Part shown: one piece after another, positions 1 through 11,704 of the stretch
How the letters are laid out: the number at the start of each line of letters is the position of its first letter
How positions within the stretch are numbered: position 1 is the stretch's first letter
Source of the DNA: Actinomyces sp. ZJ308
GTDB taxonomy: Bacteria; Actinomycetota; Actinomycetes; Actinomycetales; Actinomycetaceae
Length of the DNA: 64,000 nt
Direction of reading: 5' to 3'
NCBI RefSeq assembly: GCF_011752065.1
Contig: NZ_JAAIJY010000006.1
Coordinates: 90,755 to 154,754 of the forward strand
Made by a program: the position numbers and the translations under genes
The notes under the pieces: generated by a model
The model's input: only the letters and a program-made list of their open reading frames with translations
Database searches by the model: none
Told to the model about the DNA's origin: nothing

Positions 1-2094
<2,094 letters not shown>

Positions 2095-2175
2095 GGGCGC
2101 TATCCCATCAACGGCTGTAGCCCCTCACAAGCCTCCGCAAGCGTTTTTAGGGTGAGTCACACGGGTAGTAGTTCC

Positions 2176-2244
2176 CAGTGTGACAGTTGAAGCGATTTCA
2201 GTGTGAACTTTGGTGGGTTTTCAGTGTGAACTTTGGTGAGAGCG
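2176..2244. repeat. Three tandem 23-bp repeats upstream of the P-ATPase
   Basis: The octamer CAGTGTGA begins at 2176, 2199 and 2222, an exact 23-bp period. Copies 2 and 3 share a 20-bp identical stretch (2196-2215 and 2219-2238, including GTGTGAACTTTGGTG); copy 1 diverges after CAGTGTGA. The array ends 82 bp upstream of the P-ATPase start, so it could be regulator sites. It could equally be the multi-repeat end of a decayed insertion sequence. Confidence 0.75.
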
Positions 2245-2324
2245 TCGTCGTCGGGCGTTCCGGTGCCGCTGCCCGGCACGTCCACCGCGCTCTGCGGGGA
2301 CAAAACGCACGGTGGGGGACGGAA

Positions 2325-2363
2325 CACGCGTGCGGGGACAGAATTTCTGTCCCCGCACGCGTG
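2325..2363. repeat. Perfect 19-bp-arm palindrome, GGGGACA repeat family (copy A)
   Basis: Arms 2325-2343 and 2345-2363 are perfect reverse complements around one T. They contain CACGCGTGCGGGGACAGAA. The GGGGACAGAA...GTCCCCG core followed by ACGCGTG recurs near 21160, 61340 and 63890, so it is a dispersed family. It sits 59 bp past the PEPCK stop and may act as a terminator for that minus-strand gene. Confidence 0.75.
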
Positions 2364-2421
2364 GAAGGTCCCCGTCAGTGAGAGGGGGTGCGTCAGGCGC
2401 GCACGCCGGCCGGCGTCAGCC

Positions 2422-5400
2422 TCAGGCCAGCGAGGGCTGGAGGCCGAGCGTGCCCACGAGGTGCTCGCGGTAGGCCGGGGAGCTGACCTTGTCCAGCCAG
2501 GCGCGGGCCTCGGCCAGGCGGCCCTCGATGCCCAGGCGCTCGATGACCTCCTCGTTGTTCTCCCCGGTGTAGAAGCGGGTGAGGTCCTCGATGGCCTGGT
2601 GGGCCTGGCGGGTGTCGCGGGCGACCTTGGCGTCCAGGCGCGCCGCGTACCACGACGAGCTCAGGATGTTCTCACGCTCGAACAGGGCGCGGAACTCCGG
2701 GCTCGTCAGGTCCCAGCCCTCACGGGAGGTGCCGTCGATCATGATCTCCAGCAGGGCCCGCAGCGGCGGCACGGCCCACTCGATGGAGCCGTCGGCCCGG
2801 TAGTGCTCGGCCACGACCTTGTGCGTGGTGACGATGATGTCCACCGAGTCGGCGAAGACCGCCTCGTCCTGCAGCTCGGGACGCAGCATCTCCTCGGTGA
2901 AGACGACGTCGGGGTGCAGGAAGATCCTCCCGAAGAAGGTCGAGGCGAAGGCCTGGTTCATGCGGTAGCCCAGGCGCGAGGCCTGAACGGTGCGGCCCTC
3001 GTACTCGAAGTCCTCGATGCGCTCGAGGTAGCCGCCCTCGATGAGGCTGCGGGCGTCGCGCTCCTCGGTGCTCATGCGGGAGAAGATCTCCGGGATGAGC
3101 AGCGAGATGTCGTGGGCCACCTGGACCTTCGGGCCGATGTAGCCGGCCGAGGACAGCCAGCCGTCGTAACCGCTGAGGGCGTAGGACAGCAGGGCCGCGT
3201 TGAGGTCGTAGATGGCCGGCAGGGCGTTGAACGGGGACTTGGTGAGCGCCCCCTCACTGCCGGCACCCGTCGTCGAGGGGGACTTGCCGGTCATGGAGGA
3301 GATGAACTCCATGAACAGCTCGGGCAGCTCCATGTAGTGCAGCGGGTTGTAGGCGCACAGCGGCGGAACCCCGTCCTCGGGCGGGTTGTTGCGGCGCCCG
3401 GCGGCGACGACGTCGACGCTGTGGCGCAGCGGCTCGACCAGCGGCACGTCGCGGAAGAGGTGGTTGGTGAGGTCCGCCAGCGCCACGTCCCTCGGGTTGG
3501 CGATGTCCGGGCGCACCTGGAGGTAGCGGGGGTTCTTGGTGGGGGTCCCGCCCACCAGGCGCGGGTCGGCCGTGGAGACCCAGTAGGTCTCCTCGGCGGC
3601 ATCCTCGGCCTCGGGCAGGGCGGCGGCGCGGGCCACGAGGTCCTGCATGGGCCGGGTGAAGCGGGACAGGCCGGGGGCGTCGGCCGCCATCGCCCGGGCG
3701 TCGTCGGGGGTGAGCGGCTCGAAGTTCGAGATGAACAGGTCCGCCTCCGGATCGGACATGTCCGACTCGGTCTGCTTGTCGTAGCCGCGCACGATCGCGT
3801 CGTCGGGCCGCTGGAAGAGCAGGGACTCGCAGTTGGTGACGAACTTGCGCGACAGCTGCGAGTCCGGGGTCGAGACCAGGCCGCCGGGAGCCACGATCGA
3901 GGCGGTGATGTCGTCCTCGGTCTGGACCTTGGCGGCCGGGGAGAAGTCCGGGCGCAGGGACAGCAGGCGCCAGGCGCCGTCGTCCTCGAAGCCCACCCGC
4001 AGCATGTTGACCTTGATGAGCTCCTCATCCAGGCGCAGGGAGTTGCCCTTGCGGCCGTTGATGATGCCCACGGAGAAGTGGCTGCGCCAGTCCTTGTCCC
4101 AGCTGGGCTGGTAGAAGCGCTTGACGGTGAAGATGAGCTCCTTGATGTGGGCCGGGATCGACTCCAGGAAGGCGTTGTACTCGTCGGTGTACAGCGACGA
4201 GGGCGTCAGCAGCTTGATGACGCTTCCCAGCGAGCGGCGCTCGGAGAGGATCGAGCGGTGGTTGTCGCTCTTGTTGGCCGGGTCGACGAAGCGGTCGGCG
4301 TAGTTGCCGTCGAGGATCTTCTGGACGGTGTCGAAGTCCTCGTCGACGTCGCCGACGTAGGCCTCGCCGAAGACGAAGGCGTCCAGGAGGGACTTGGAGA
4401 TCTCCGACTTGCCGCCGCCGGAGACCGTGGCGGGCTTGTGGGCCTGCGTGGACCAGGGGGCGGTGCCCACCAGGTGCCACTGGGTGGCGTCGCCCTCGCG
4501 GTGCTTGGCGTGGACCCGGTAGCCGTTGGGGGCCACGTAGGTGTTGCTCACCAGCAGCGGGATCGAGGCCTCCTGGCCGTCGGGGCGCCTCCAGGTGATC
4601 GTCTGGTTGCGCATCGAGTAGTGGGCGCCGGCCGGCACCAGCACCACGGTCGGGTCCTCCACCACGACGGCGGAGCCGTCCTCGCGCACCTCGAAGCGGC
4701 CGGGGTTGCGCTCGACGACGTGCTCGAGGGTCAGGCCCTCGGGCGTGTGGATGTCGGTGTACTCCTGGCCCAGGTTGTAGCGCGGGTAGGCGACGGCGCC
4801 GCCGGCGTGCTCCTCCTCCACGCAGCCGAAGAGGTTGGCCGAGTACCCGATCTGGGTCTTGACCTCCTTCTTGCAGTAGCCGAAGTAGTTGTCCGCGATG
4901 ACGGTGACGATGACGCCGCGCTCGTCGCGGGCCACGCACTTGAAGGCCTTGCCGCCGTTGTAGAGCTCGTCCTCGGTCTTCCAGCACTGGCCATCGCGGC
5001 GCTGGCGCTCGGTGGCCTCCTCCCAGGAGGGCAGGCCCAGCTCCTTCTTGGTCAGGGTGGTCAGGTGCGGGGCGAGGATGACGCAGCCGGTGTGGCCGGT
5101 CCAGGACTCCGGGGCCAGGGAGGCGTCGTTCTCCGGCAGGTAGGGGTCGCCGCCGTTGCCGAAGATGCCCTCGACGAAGTCCAGGTTGGAGACCAGGCCG
5201 CCGGGGGCGATGAAGCGGATCTCCATGGAGCGCTCCGCGGAGAAGCCGGGGACCTCGGGCACGACGACGGGGCGCAGCAGCAGGGAGACGAAGCAGCGGG
5301 CCGGGTCCTCCTGCCCGGAGGCCCACGGCAGGGTCAGCAGGTCCTCGGGGGCCTCGACGGCGTGGGCCAGGAGGCGGGCGAAGACGTCGCGCGGGACGGC

Positions 5401-5838
5401 GATCTTGTCGTCGGGGATCGGCAGGCCGCCCTCGGCGACGTGGAAGACGCCGGCGGTGGTGCGGCGGTCGTTGCGGGGGTTGTGCAGGACGCCGCCGAGC
5501 ACCTTGTAGCTCTCGACGTAGTCTGAGGTGAAGCTGGTGGAGTCCGCCGGCAGAGACAGGGCCCGCGCCAGGCCGGGCTGGTCCAGGACGAAGGTCGAGC
5601 GCGGCAGCTGCGGGGTGGCGGCCGCACCCTCCAGGTAGGAGTCCAGGAAGGTCTGAATGCGCTGGTCGGCGGCACAGGGGCGGTGAGCCAGCCGGCGGGA
5701 GAGCTCGCGCTGGCGCGCCAGGATCGGGGACATGAGGCGGTCCGCCTCACTCTGCTCGACCTGTGCCGGGGCGGAGATCCCCAGCAGCTCCAAACGCAGG
5801 GCGATGGCGGAAGTAGTGGCCGCGTCTGTAGTTGTCAT
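2422..5838 (-). CDS. PPi-type phosphoenolpyruvate carboxykinase
   Basis: The 1138-residue protein matches the unusual size (about 1130-1150 residues) of the pyrophosphate-dependent PEPCKs described from Propionibacterium freudenreichii and Entamoeba, which convert PEP, CO2 and Pi to oxaloacetate and PPi. A glycine-rich loop SGGGKSEISKS near residues 470-480 resembles the kinase-like anion-binding loop of PEPCKs. Other family-like stretches are GGLVSNLDFVEGIFGNGGDP, SGYDGWLSSAGYIGPK and NPLHYMELPELFMEF. There is no signal peptide or membrane segment, so it is cytosolic. The ATG at 5838 has no strong ribosome-binding site. The next gene upstream on the same strand is a Dcu carrier, which fits a fermentative PEP-to-succinate branch. 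The family is assigned from memory of length and motifs, not by alignment; such proteins are often labelled hypothetical. Confidence 0.72.
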   Translation of the reverse strand: MTTTDAATTSAIALRLELLGISAPAQVEQSEADRLMSPILARQRELSRRLAHRPCAADQRIQTFLDSYLEGAAATPQLPRSTFVLDQPGLARALSLPADSTSFTSDYVESYKVLGGVLHNPRNDRRTTAGVFHVAEGGLPIPDDKIAVPRDVFARLLAHAVEAPEDLLTLPWASGQEDPARCFVSLLLRPVVVPEVPGFSAERSMEIRFIAPGGLVSNLDFVEGIFGNGGDPYLPENDASLAPESWTGHTGCVILAPHLTTLTKKELGLPSWEEATERQRRDGQCWKTEDELYNGGKAFKCVARDERGVIVTVIADNYFGYCKKEVKTQIGYSANLFGCVEEEHAGGAVAYPRYNLGQEYTDIHTPEGLTLEHVVERNPGRFEVREDGSAVVVEDPTVVLVPAGAHYSMRNQTITWRRPDGQEASIPLLVSNTYVAPNGYRVHAKHREGDATQWHLVGTAPWSTQAHKPATVSGGGKSEISKSLLDAFVFGEAYVGDVDEDFDTVQKILDGNYADRFVDPANKSDNHRSILSERRSLGSVIKLLTPSSLYTDEYNAFLESIPAHIKELIFTVKRFYQPSWDKDWRSHFSVGIINGRKGNSLRLDEELIKVNMLRVGFEDDGAWRLLSLRPDFSPAAKVQTEDDITASIVAPGGLVSTPDSQLSRKFVTNCESLLFQRPDDAIVRGYDKQTESDMSDPEADLFISNFEPLTPDDARAMAADAPGLSRFTRPMQDLVARAAALPEAEDAAEETYWVSTADPRLVGGTPTKNPRYLQVRPDIANPRDVALADLTNHLFRDVPLVEPLRHSVDVVAAGRRNNPPEDGVPPLCAYNPLHYMELPELFMEFISSMTGKSPSTTGAGSEGALTKSPFNALPAIYDLNAALLSYALSGYDGWLSSAGYIGPKVQVAHDISLLIPEIFSRMSTEERDARSLIEGGYLERIEDFEYEGRTVQASRLGYRMNQAFASTFFGRIFLHPDVVFTEEMLRPELQDEAVFADSVDIIVTTHKVVAEHYRADGSIEWAVPPLRALLEIMIDGTSREGWDLTSPEFRALFERENILSSSWYAARLDAKVARDTRQAHQAIEDLTRFYTGENNEEVIERLGIEGRLAEARAWLDKVSSPAYREHLVGTLGLQPSLA

Positions 5839-6029
5839 GGCACGAGCCTAGTCAGACGGGACGACACTCTCTTGTTACGTTCTGCCCAGAAGGACGGCTT
5901 CAGGAGTGTGTTCGCCGTCGCACTGACGCCAGGGTCCGTGGATGCCCACGTCGACGCACTCGTCACAGGCGACATCGGGCCGCGTCCTCTTCGACGAATG
6001 CGTCGGTAGTGACAGTGGTGACAACCGGC
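5839..6029. other. Intergenic region between Dcu and PEPCK genes
   Basis: These 191 bases separate the two minus-strand genes and would hold the PEPCK promoter if it is not cotranscribed with the carrier. I see no strong hairpin or clear promoter hexamers. Confidence 0.4.
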
Positions 6030-7406
6030 TCAGGACAGGAGCAGCTGGGACAGGGCGGTGCCCACGAGGCAGGAGGTGATGACGCCGATGAGCCCGGGCA
6101 CCAGGAAGGAGTGGTTGATGACGTACTTGCCGATGTGCGTGGTACCGGTGGGGTCGAAGCCGATCGCAGCCAGGTCCGAGGGGTAGGTGGGAAGAATGAA
6201 GTACCCGTAGGAGGCGCCGATGAACCCGACGACGACGACCGGGCTCACCCCGAGTGACAGTGCCATGGGGGCGACGATGAGGAGTCCGGCCGCCTGGGAG
6301 TTGACCAGCTTGCCGATGATGAACAGGACGATGGCGTACATCCACACATGGCTCGACAGGACGCCGGCGAGGCTGTGCTCCAGGGCCTCCAGGTGGGCGT
6401 GAACGACCGTCTCAGTCATCCAGGCGACTCCGAAGATGGAGAACATGGCGGTGGCGCCGGCCTTGAACACGGGGGTGGAGGCGATCTTGCCGGCCTGCAC
6501 CCTGCAGGTCAGCAGAATGAGGGCCCCGGCGGCGAGCATGACCATCTGGATGACGAGGTTCATGCTCAGGTGCTCCATCTTGCCGCCGTCGCCCGTGGGG
6601 AACTCGGGACGCAGCACGTCGAAGGCGCCCAGGACGACGACGGCGGCGATGGCGCCCAGGAAGATCCAGGTGGCGCGGTAGGCCTCGGGCGAGAACACCT
6701 TCCCGATGAGGGTCTCGGAGCTGGACTGGACGGTGGCCCGGAACTCCGGGTCCTCCAGGCGCTTCTGGTACTCCTCGTCCTTGTCCAGGTCCTTGCCGCG
6801 ACGCATCGACCACAGGGCGGCCAGGAGCACTCCGCACAGCGACGCCGGAATGGAGATCGCCAGGATCTGGAGGACCGACCAGTGCCGGTCGGTGTTCTTG
6901 GCGATGATGGAGACGATCGAGACCGTGGCCACGGAGACCGGTGAGGCGGTGATCCCCATCTGGGCGGCGACCGAGGAGGCGGCCATGGGGCGCTCGGGTC
7001 GGATGTCCTTCTTGATGGCGATGTCCGCGATGATCGGGAGCATCGTGTAGACCACGTGCCCGGTTCCGCACAGAACGGTGAGGAACCAGGTGACGCACGG
7101 ACCCAGGATGGTGATCTGCTCGGGATGTCGGCGCAGGACCCGTTCGGCCATCTGCATCATGACGTCCAGGCCGCCGGACTGCTGGAGGGTGGCGGCGCAT
7201 CCGATGACGGCCAGGATGGTGAGGATGACGTCGACCGGCGCCTCGCCCGGCTCCAGGCGGAATCCGAAGACGAGGATCAGCAGGCCGATCCCGGCGATGA
7301 GACCGAGGGCGATCCCTCCCTTCTTCGCCCCGACGATGAGGCAGGAGAGGATGATGACGACCTGGAGAATGATGCTGAGGGTCTGGAGGGCGGTGCTGGC
7401 GTCCAT
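6030..7406 (-). CDS. Anaerobic C4-dicarboxylate carrier, Dcu family (DcuA/DcuB-like)
   Basis: This 458-residue, almost wholly hydrophobic protein has the Dcu family length and order: an N-terminal helix pair (LSIILQVVIILSCLIVGAKKGG), the conserved stretch GHVVYTMLPIIADIAIKKDIRPERP, then AASSVAAQMGITASPVS, a hydrophilic central loop near residues 200-235 (RRGKDLDKDEEYQKRLEDPE), and a second helix bundle ending GIDPTG-like and LVPGLIG. Dcu proteins exchange fumarate, malate or aspartate for succinate during anaerobic growth. The ATG at 7406 has GGGGAGA about nine bases upstream. Being beside PEPCK it probably handles succinate export or dicarboxylate exchange; which substrate dominates cannot be read from sequence. 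Confidence 0.9.
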   Translation of the reverse strand: MDASTALQTLSIILQVVIILSCLIVGAKKGGIALGLIAGIGLLILVFGFRLEPGEAPVDVILTILAVIGCAATLQQSGGLDVMMQMAERVLRRHPEQITILGPCVTWFLTVLCGTGHVVYTMLPIIADIAIKKDIRPERPMAASSVAAQMGITASPVSVATVSIVSIIAKNTDRHWSVLQILAISIPASLCGVLLAALWSMRRGKDLDKDEEYQKRLEDPEFRATVQSSSETLIGKVFSPEAYRATWIFLGAIAAVVVLGAFDVLRPEFPTGDGGKMEHLSMNLVIQMVMLAAGALILLTCRVQAGKIASTPVFKAGATAMFSIFGVAWMTETVVHAHLEALEHSLAGVLSSHVWMYAIVLFIIGKLVNSQAAGLLIVAPMALSLGVSPVVVVGFIGASYGYFILPTYPSDLAAIGFDPTGTTHIGKYVINHSFLVPGLIGVITSCLVGTALSQLLLS

Positions 7407-7955
7407 GGCGGATCTCCCCAGTGAGCTGGACGGGCGGTAGCCGGCGCTCCTCGCGTGGACGAGGATCTGATGCGTGGAACTGACACTCTGTCAGCGTCGT
7501 GTCCAGTGTCTCACTGCTGGGCGGGGACCATTGTCCCGATCGATGCCGGCTGTTCCCGGTGCGCCTCGATGCCCGCTGGGCGCGAACTCACATTCTGGTT
7601 CCGCAACCACCTGCAAACGGTTCTCAAAGCGCGTGAGCGCGCTGGTCAGGGCGAATCAGGTAGCGCTCAGGTAACGTCCTGCGGAAGCGTCATGGCTGGT
7701 TCCCAGGTGCGCATCGCTACCGTCACTGCCCACTGTTCCCCCATACTGGACCGCAGTCGACGCCCGATGCGGCTTGCCCGCAGCGATCGCGCCTGATCGC
7801 CGTCGGCAGTCTTGCAGGACGGCGACCGGTGCTCGAGTCGGCGCCGACAGCCAACATCGGTCATGATGGAACCGAAGACCGCAACCGGAGCGTTATCCCC
7901 CGCGCCGTCGCGGAACCCAGTCACATCCATGACAGTCAACCGAAACGAGGAGCGC
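7407..7955. promoter_or_regulatory. Divergent intergenic region between Dcu and PBP genes
   Basis: This region holds the divergent promoters for the Dcu carrier and the PBP. A 15-bp palindrome, CTGACA-CTC-TGTCAG at 7480-7494, lies 74 bp upstream of the Dcu start and could be a regulator site. I see no supported gene in the remaining sequence. Confidence 0.4.
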
Positions 7956-10451
7956 GTGGCAGAAGGCACGAACGGGGGCGGACCCAGCCGCCCCGTCGGC
8001 AAGAAGCTGTCCCAGGTGACCAGCGCCGGCCGGCAGGCGCTGAGCAAGGCCTCAGGGTCCGCCAGGAAGTCCGGGAAGGATCGCAGGCCCGCACAGGCCG
8101 AGCGGTCCAAGGACGCCGCCTCGGGGCGCAAGCGCCGTTTCTTCAACTACCCTCGCGCCGGCAAGGGCAAGATCCATCGCTGGATCCCCAGCTGGCGGTT
8201 CGTCCTGGGCACCTTCCTGCTGGGGGTGCTGAGCCTCATCGCCGCCTTCGCGTGGGCCTACAACACGATCAAGGTCCCCAAGCCCAGTGAGTTCGCCCTC
8301 GCGCAGAGCAGCACCGTCTACTACGCCGACGGGACCACGGAGATGGGCCGGTTCGCCGAGATCAACCGCACCTCCGTGGACACCTCCACTCTGCCGGAGT
8401 ACGTGGGCAACTCGGTCGTGGCCTCCGAGGACCGCTCCTTCTACTCCAACCAGGGCGTCGACCCCAAGGGCATCGCCCGCGCCCTGGTGAACAACCTGCG
8501 CGGAGGCGACACGCAGGGCGCCTCGACCCTGACGCAGCAGTACGTGAAGAACTACTACGTCGACACCACCAGCTCCTACAGCGGCAAGTTCAAGCAGGCC
8601 ATCATGGCCATCAAGATCGATCGGGAGAAGTCCAAGAAGGAGATTCTGGGCGACTACCTCAACACGGTCTACTTCGGTCGCGGCGCCTACGGCATCGAGG
8701 CGGCCTCGCAGGCGTTCTTCGGCAAGGCCGCTAAGGACCTGAGCCCGTCCGAGACCGCGCTCCTGGCGGGGATCCTGCCCTCCCCCAGTGCCTGGGACCC
8801 GACTGAGAATCCGGACAAGGCCGAGGAGCGCTGGGCCCGAGTCCTCCAGTTCATGGCCGACGACGGCTACATCACCCAGGAGCAGTACAACACCGCCAAG
8901 CAGGCGGGCATGCCGGCGACCATCGAGTCTCAGACCAAGCAGGTGTACTCCGGGACCAACGGGTACCTGCTTCAGATGGTGCGCACCGAGCTCGAGGACA
9001 AGGCCGGACTGGCGCCGGAGCAGATCGACACCGGGGGCTTCAAGATCGTCACCACGATCAATCAGAAGGATCAGGACGCGGCTGTCAATGCGGTCAACTC
9101 CCTGCCCGCGGGCGCCTCCCCGAACCTGCGCAAGGCGCTGGTGTCCATCGACCCCAAGACGGGGGGCATCCTGGCGCTCTACGGAGGTGAGGACTATCTG
9201 ACCAGTCAGGTCAACACCTCGACCAATGCCATTGCCCAGGCGGGCTCCACCTTCAAGCCCTTCGCGCTGGTGGCGGCCCTGGAGAACGGGTGGGCCCTGG
9301 GAAGCAGCTACCCGGCCACCTCGCCGATGACCATCGAGGGGCACGAGTTCCAGAACTTCAAGAACGTCTCACTGAAGTCGGCCAGCCTGACTGAGGCCAC
9401 GGAGCAGTCGCTCAACACGCCCTACCTCCAGCTCAACCGGGATCTGTCCAACCAGGTCGACCCGCAGGCGACGGCCGAGGTGGCCAACCGCGCCGGCTAT
9501 CCCCAGAAGACCAAGGGGCTGGAGTCCGACGAGGAACGGCAGTTCGTGCAGAACGTCCTGGGATCGGCCTCGCCGCACACGATCGACATCGCCTCGGCCT
9601 ACTCCACCTTCGCCGCTCAGGGGGTCAAGCGCGACACCCATATCGTGGCCTCCGTCAAGAACTCCGACGGCGCGGACCACTACACCCCGGCGACCGAGGG
9701 GAAGCGGGAGTTCGAGGAGGACGTCATGGCGGACACGACCTACGCCCTCCAGCAGGTCGTCTCCGGGGCGAACGGCAGCGCGGACAAGGTGGCCGTCCAG
9801 ATGGATCGTCCGGTCGCCGCGAAGACCGGGTCGTCGTCGGACAACAAGTCCGCCCAGTTCGTGGGCTTCACTCCGCAGGTGGTCACCGCGGTGACCCTCT
9901 ACCAGACCGGTGAGGACGGTTCGGAGGAGTCGATCGAGCCCTGGGGCGAGTATGACGAGATCACCGGCTCGACCTACCCGGCAGACATCTTCATCGACTA
10001 CATGAAGGTCGCCCACGAGGGACTGAAGGTCGAGGAGTTCCCGGAGCCCGCCGAGATCCCCGCGACGCGCGGCGGAGGCACCGGTACCGCCAAGCCCACC
10101 GCCGAGCCGGAGGACGAGTCCACTATGGCCCCCACCAGCCCGCCCGAGGAGACCCAGGCGCCCACCACCGAGCCCACGCCCGAGGTGACCCAGCAGCCCG
10201 AGGGCACGCAGCCGCCGGAGGGTCAGCAGACTAGCCGACCGGAGTCCACAGGTGACGCCAATAACAATGGCGGCAACGGTGGCAATGGTGGCAATGGTGG
10301 CAACCAAGGTGGCGGTAACCAAGGTGGCAATAATGGCGGCAACAACGGCGGCAATGGTGGCAACAACGGAGGTGGAGGCCTGCAACCTGGGGACCCGGGT
10401 GGCGATCAAGGCAATGCTGGTCAAGATGGTCAGCAGGGCGGCGTCCGCTAA
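7956..10451 (+). CDS. Class A penicillin-binding protein (transglycosylase/transpeptidase)
   Basis: This bifunctional murein synthase polymerises lipid II and cross-links stem peptides outside the membrane. A cytosolic basic N-terminus leads to one helix, FVLGTFLLGVLSLIAAFAWAY. The GT51 domain shows ASEDRSFYSNQGVDPKG (catalytic Glu near residue 159) and GASTLTQQYVKNYY. The transpeptidase domain has STFK (Ser431), SLN in QSLNTPYL, and KTG at 623. The tail is a Pro/Thr/Glu-rich linker and then an Asn/Gly repeat (roughly codons 765-810), encoded by near-repeats of GGCAATGGTGGCAA. The GTG at 7956 has AGGAG three bases upstream; an in-frame ATG at 7929 without such a site is the alternative. A strong terminator follows. 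Confidence 0.93.
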   Translation: MAEGTNGGGPSRPVGKKLSQVTSAGRQALSKASGSARKSGKDRRPAQAERSKDAASGRKRRFFNYPRAGKGKIHRWIPSWRFVLGTFLLGVLSLIAAFAWAYNTIKVPKPSEFALAQSSTVYYADGTTEMGRFAEINRTSVDTSTLPEYVGNSVVASEDRSFYSNQGVDPKGIARALVNNLRGGDTQGASTLTQQYVKNYYVDTTSSYSGKFKQAIMAIKIDREKSKKEILGDYLNTVYFGRGAYGIEAASQAFFGKAAKDLSPSETALLAGILPSPSAWDPTENPDKAEERWARVLQFMADDGYITQEQYNTAKQAGMPATIESQTKQVYSGTNGYLLQMVRTELEDKAGLAPEQIDTGGFKIVTTINQKDQDAAVNAVNSLPAGASPNLRKALVSIDPKTGGILALYGGEDYLTSQVNTSTNAIAQAGSTFKPFALVAALENGWALGSSYPATSPMTIEGHEFQNFKNVSLKSASLTEATEQSLNTPYLQLNRDLSNQVDPQATAEVANRAGYPQKTKGLESDEERQFVQNVLGSASPHTIDIASAYSTFAAQGVKRDTHIVASVKNSDGADHYTPATEGKREFEEDVMADTTYALQQVVSGANGSADKVAVQMDRPVAAKTGSSSDNKSAQFVGFTPQVVTAVTLYQTGEDGSEESIEPWGEYDEITGSTYPADIFIDYMKVAHEGLKVEEFPEPAEIPATRGGGTGTAKPTAEPEDESTMAPTSPPEETQAPTTEPTPEVTQQPEGTQPPEGQQTSRPESTGDANNNGGNGGNGGNGGNQGGGNQGGNNGGNNGGNGGNNGGGGLQPGDPGGDQGNAGQDGQQGGVR

Positions 10452-10497
10452 CGTCCCACTTCTCCGCGGCTGACACCCGCATTCCGGTAGGCACCCG

Positions 10498-10543
10498 ACG
10501 GTGGGCCGACGACGTGTTGCACGGCACGTCGTCGGCCCACCGT
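10498..10543 (+). terminator. Terminator after the PBP gene
   Basis: A perfect 19-bp inverted repeat (10498-10516 and 10525-10543) with an 8-base loop lies 47 bp after the PBP stop codon. It is very GC-rich (GGTGGGCCGACGACG in one arm) and lacks a long T run, common for actinobacterial terminators. It insulates PBP transcription from rpsF. Confidence 0.8.
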
Positions 10544-10701
10544 CTCGGCTTTCAGCGTCACCGGGTTGTCCGGTAATGTGGCGAACTGGCTGCGTCGTCG
10601 GGCGGATGAGCCTTTTTCCGCCGGATGGTGCGCCGCACGCATCACCCTCCTGTCACGGAAGGACCGTGACCGCCACAGACCAGAGGAGGTGGGTACCAAG
10701 C

Positions 10702-10989
10702 ATGCGTCACTACGAGATCATGATCATCCTCGACCCCGAGACGGACGAGCGCACCGCCAACGCGACGCTCGAGAAGCTGCTGCAGGTCGTCCCCAGCAAC
10801 GGGGGCACCGTGGACAAGGTCGACATCTGGGGCAAGCGCCGGCTGGCCTACGACATCAAGAAGAAGTCCGAGGGCTTCTACGCCGTCGTGGACATGACCA
10901 CCACGCCCGAGACCGCCCAGGAGCTCGACCGCCAGCTCGGCCTCAACGAGACCGTCCTGCGCACCAAGCTGCTGCGTCCCGAGGCCTGA
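10702..10989 (+). CDS. rpsF: 30S ribosomal protein S6
   Basis: S6 binds 16S rRNA in the platform of the small subunit as a partner of S18. The 95-residue product starts [13 protein letters not shown], has [24 protein letters not shown], and ends at LLRPEA, the usual length and motifs. The ATG at 10702 is preceded by GAGGAGGT at 10683-10690. It opens the conserved rpsF-ssb-rpsR-rplI block, in which the S6-S18 complex often regulates its own mRNA leader in other bacteria; no such leader structure was established here. Confidence 0.97.
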   Translation: MRHYEIMIILDPETDERTANATLEKLLQVVPSNGGTVDKVDIWGKRRLAYDIKKKSEGFYAVVDMTTTPETAQELDRQLGLNETVLRTKLLRPEA

Positions 10990-11016
10990 GCCTCTACCGG
11001 GAACGGAGACAACGCC

Positions 11017-11616
11017 ATGGCCGGAGACACCATCATCACCATCGTCGGGAACCTCACCGCGGACCCCGAGATGCGCTTCACGCCCTCCGGGGCAGCGGTG
11101 GCCTCCTTCACCGTCGCCTCCACACCGCGCACCTTCGACCGCCAGGCCGGTGAGTGGAAGGACGGGGAGACCCTGTTCATGCGCTGCTCGATCTGGCGCG
11201 ACGCCGCGGAGAACGTGGCCGAGTCGCTGACCAAGGGCACACGCGTCATCGTCCAGGGCCGCCTGGTCCAGCGCTCCTTCACCACCCGTGAGGGCGAGAA
11301 CCGCACGGTCGTGGAGATGCAGGTCGATGAGATCGGCCCCTCCCTGCGCTACGCCAAGGCCCAGGTCACCCGCCAGCCCCGCGGGGGCGGTCAGGGCGGC
11401 TTCGGCGGCGGCCAGGGCGGACCCCAGGGCGGCGGCTTCGGCAACCAGGGTCAGGGCGGATACAACCAGGGCGGCCCCCAGCAGGGCGGTTACAACGGCG
11501 GTGGCGGCTTCGGCGGCCAGGGCCAGTCCGGGTACAACGCCCCCGCCGGCGGCGCCGCGGACGACCCATGGGCCACGGGCGGCTCCACCTCCTTCGGTGA
11601 CGAGCCCCCGTTCTAA
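11017..11616 (+). CDS. ssb: Single-stranded DNA-binding protein
   Basis: The 199-residue protein coats single-stranded DNA during replication, repair and recombination. The N-terminal OB fold (about 1-115) shows [51 protein letters not shown] long Gly/Gln/Asn-rich linker follows (about 125-180). The acidic tail SFGDEPPF is the canonical C-terminal docking peptide for SSB partners. It lies 27 bp after rpsF with GGAG ahead of the ATG, so it is probably cotranscribed with the ribosomal genes. Confidence 0.97.
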   Translation: MAGDTIITIVGNLTADPEMRFTPSGAAVASFTVASTPRTFDRQAGEWKDGETLFMRCSIWRDAAENVAESLTKGTRVIVQGRLVQRSFTTREGENRTVVEMQVDEIGPSLRYAKAQVTRQPRGGGQGGFGGGQGGPQGGGFGNQGQGGYNQGGPQQGGYNGGGGFGGQGQSGYNAPAGGAADDPWATGGSTSFGDEPPF

Positions 11617-11704
11617 AGCCACGACGTCGTCGGCACGTTCCCTCAAACACACCACACTTTTCATCTCGTAGAGCGCCCAGGCGCTCAGACCAAGGAGTAC
11701 CACC

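Noticed and set aside
2233..5526. Long plus-strand frame of 1097 codons opposite the PEPCK gene
   Set aside because: Composition is Val/Gly/Leu/Asp repeats without motifs; the opposite strand encodes a coherent enzyme.
10255..10400. Possible CRISPR-like or minisatellite repeats in the PBP 3' end
   Set aside because: The repeats are in frame and encode an Asn/Gly tail; there are no spacers.
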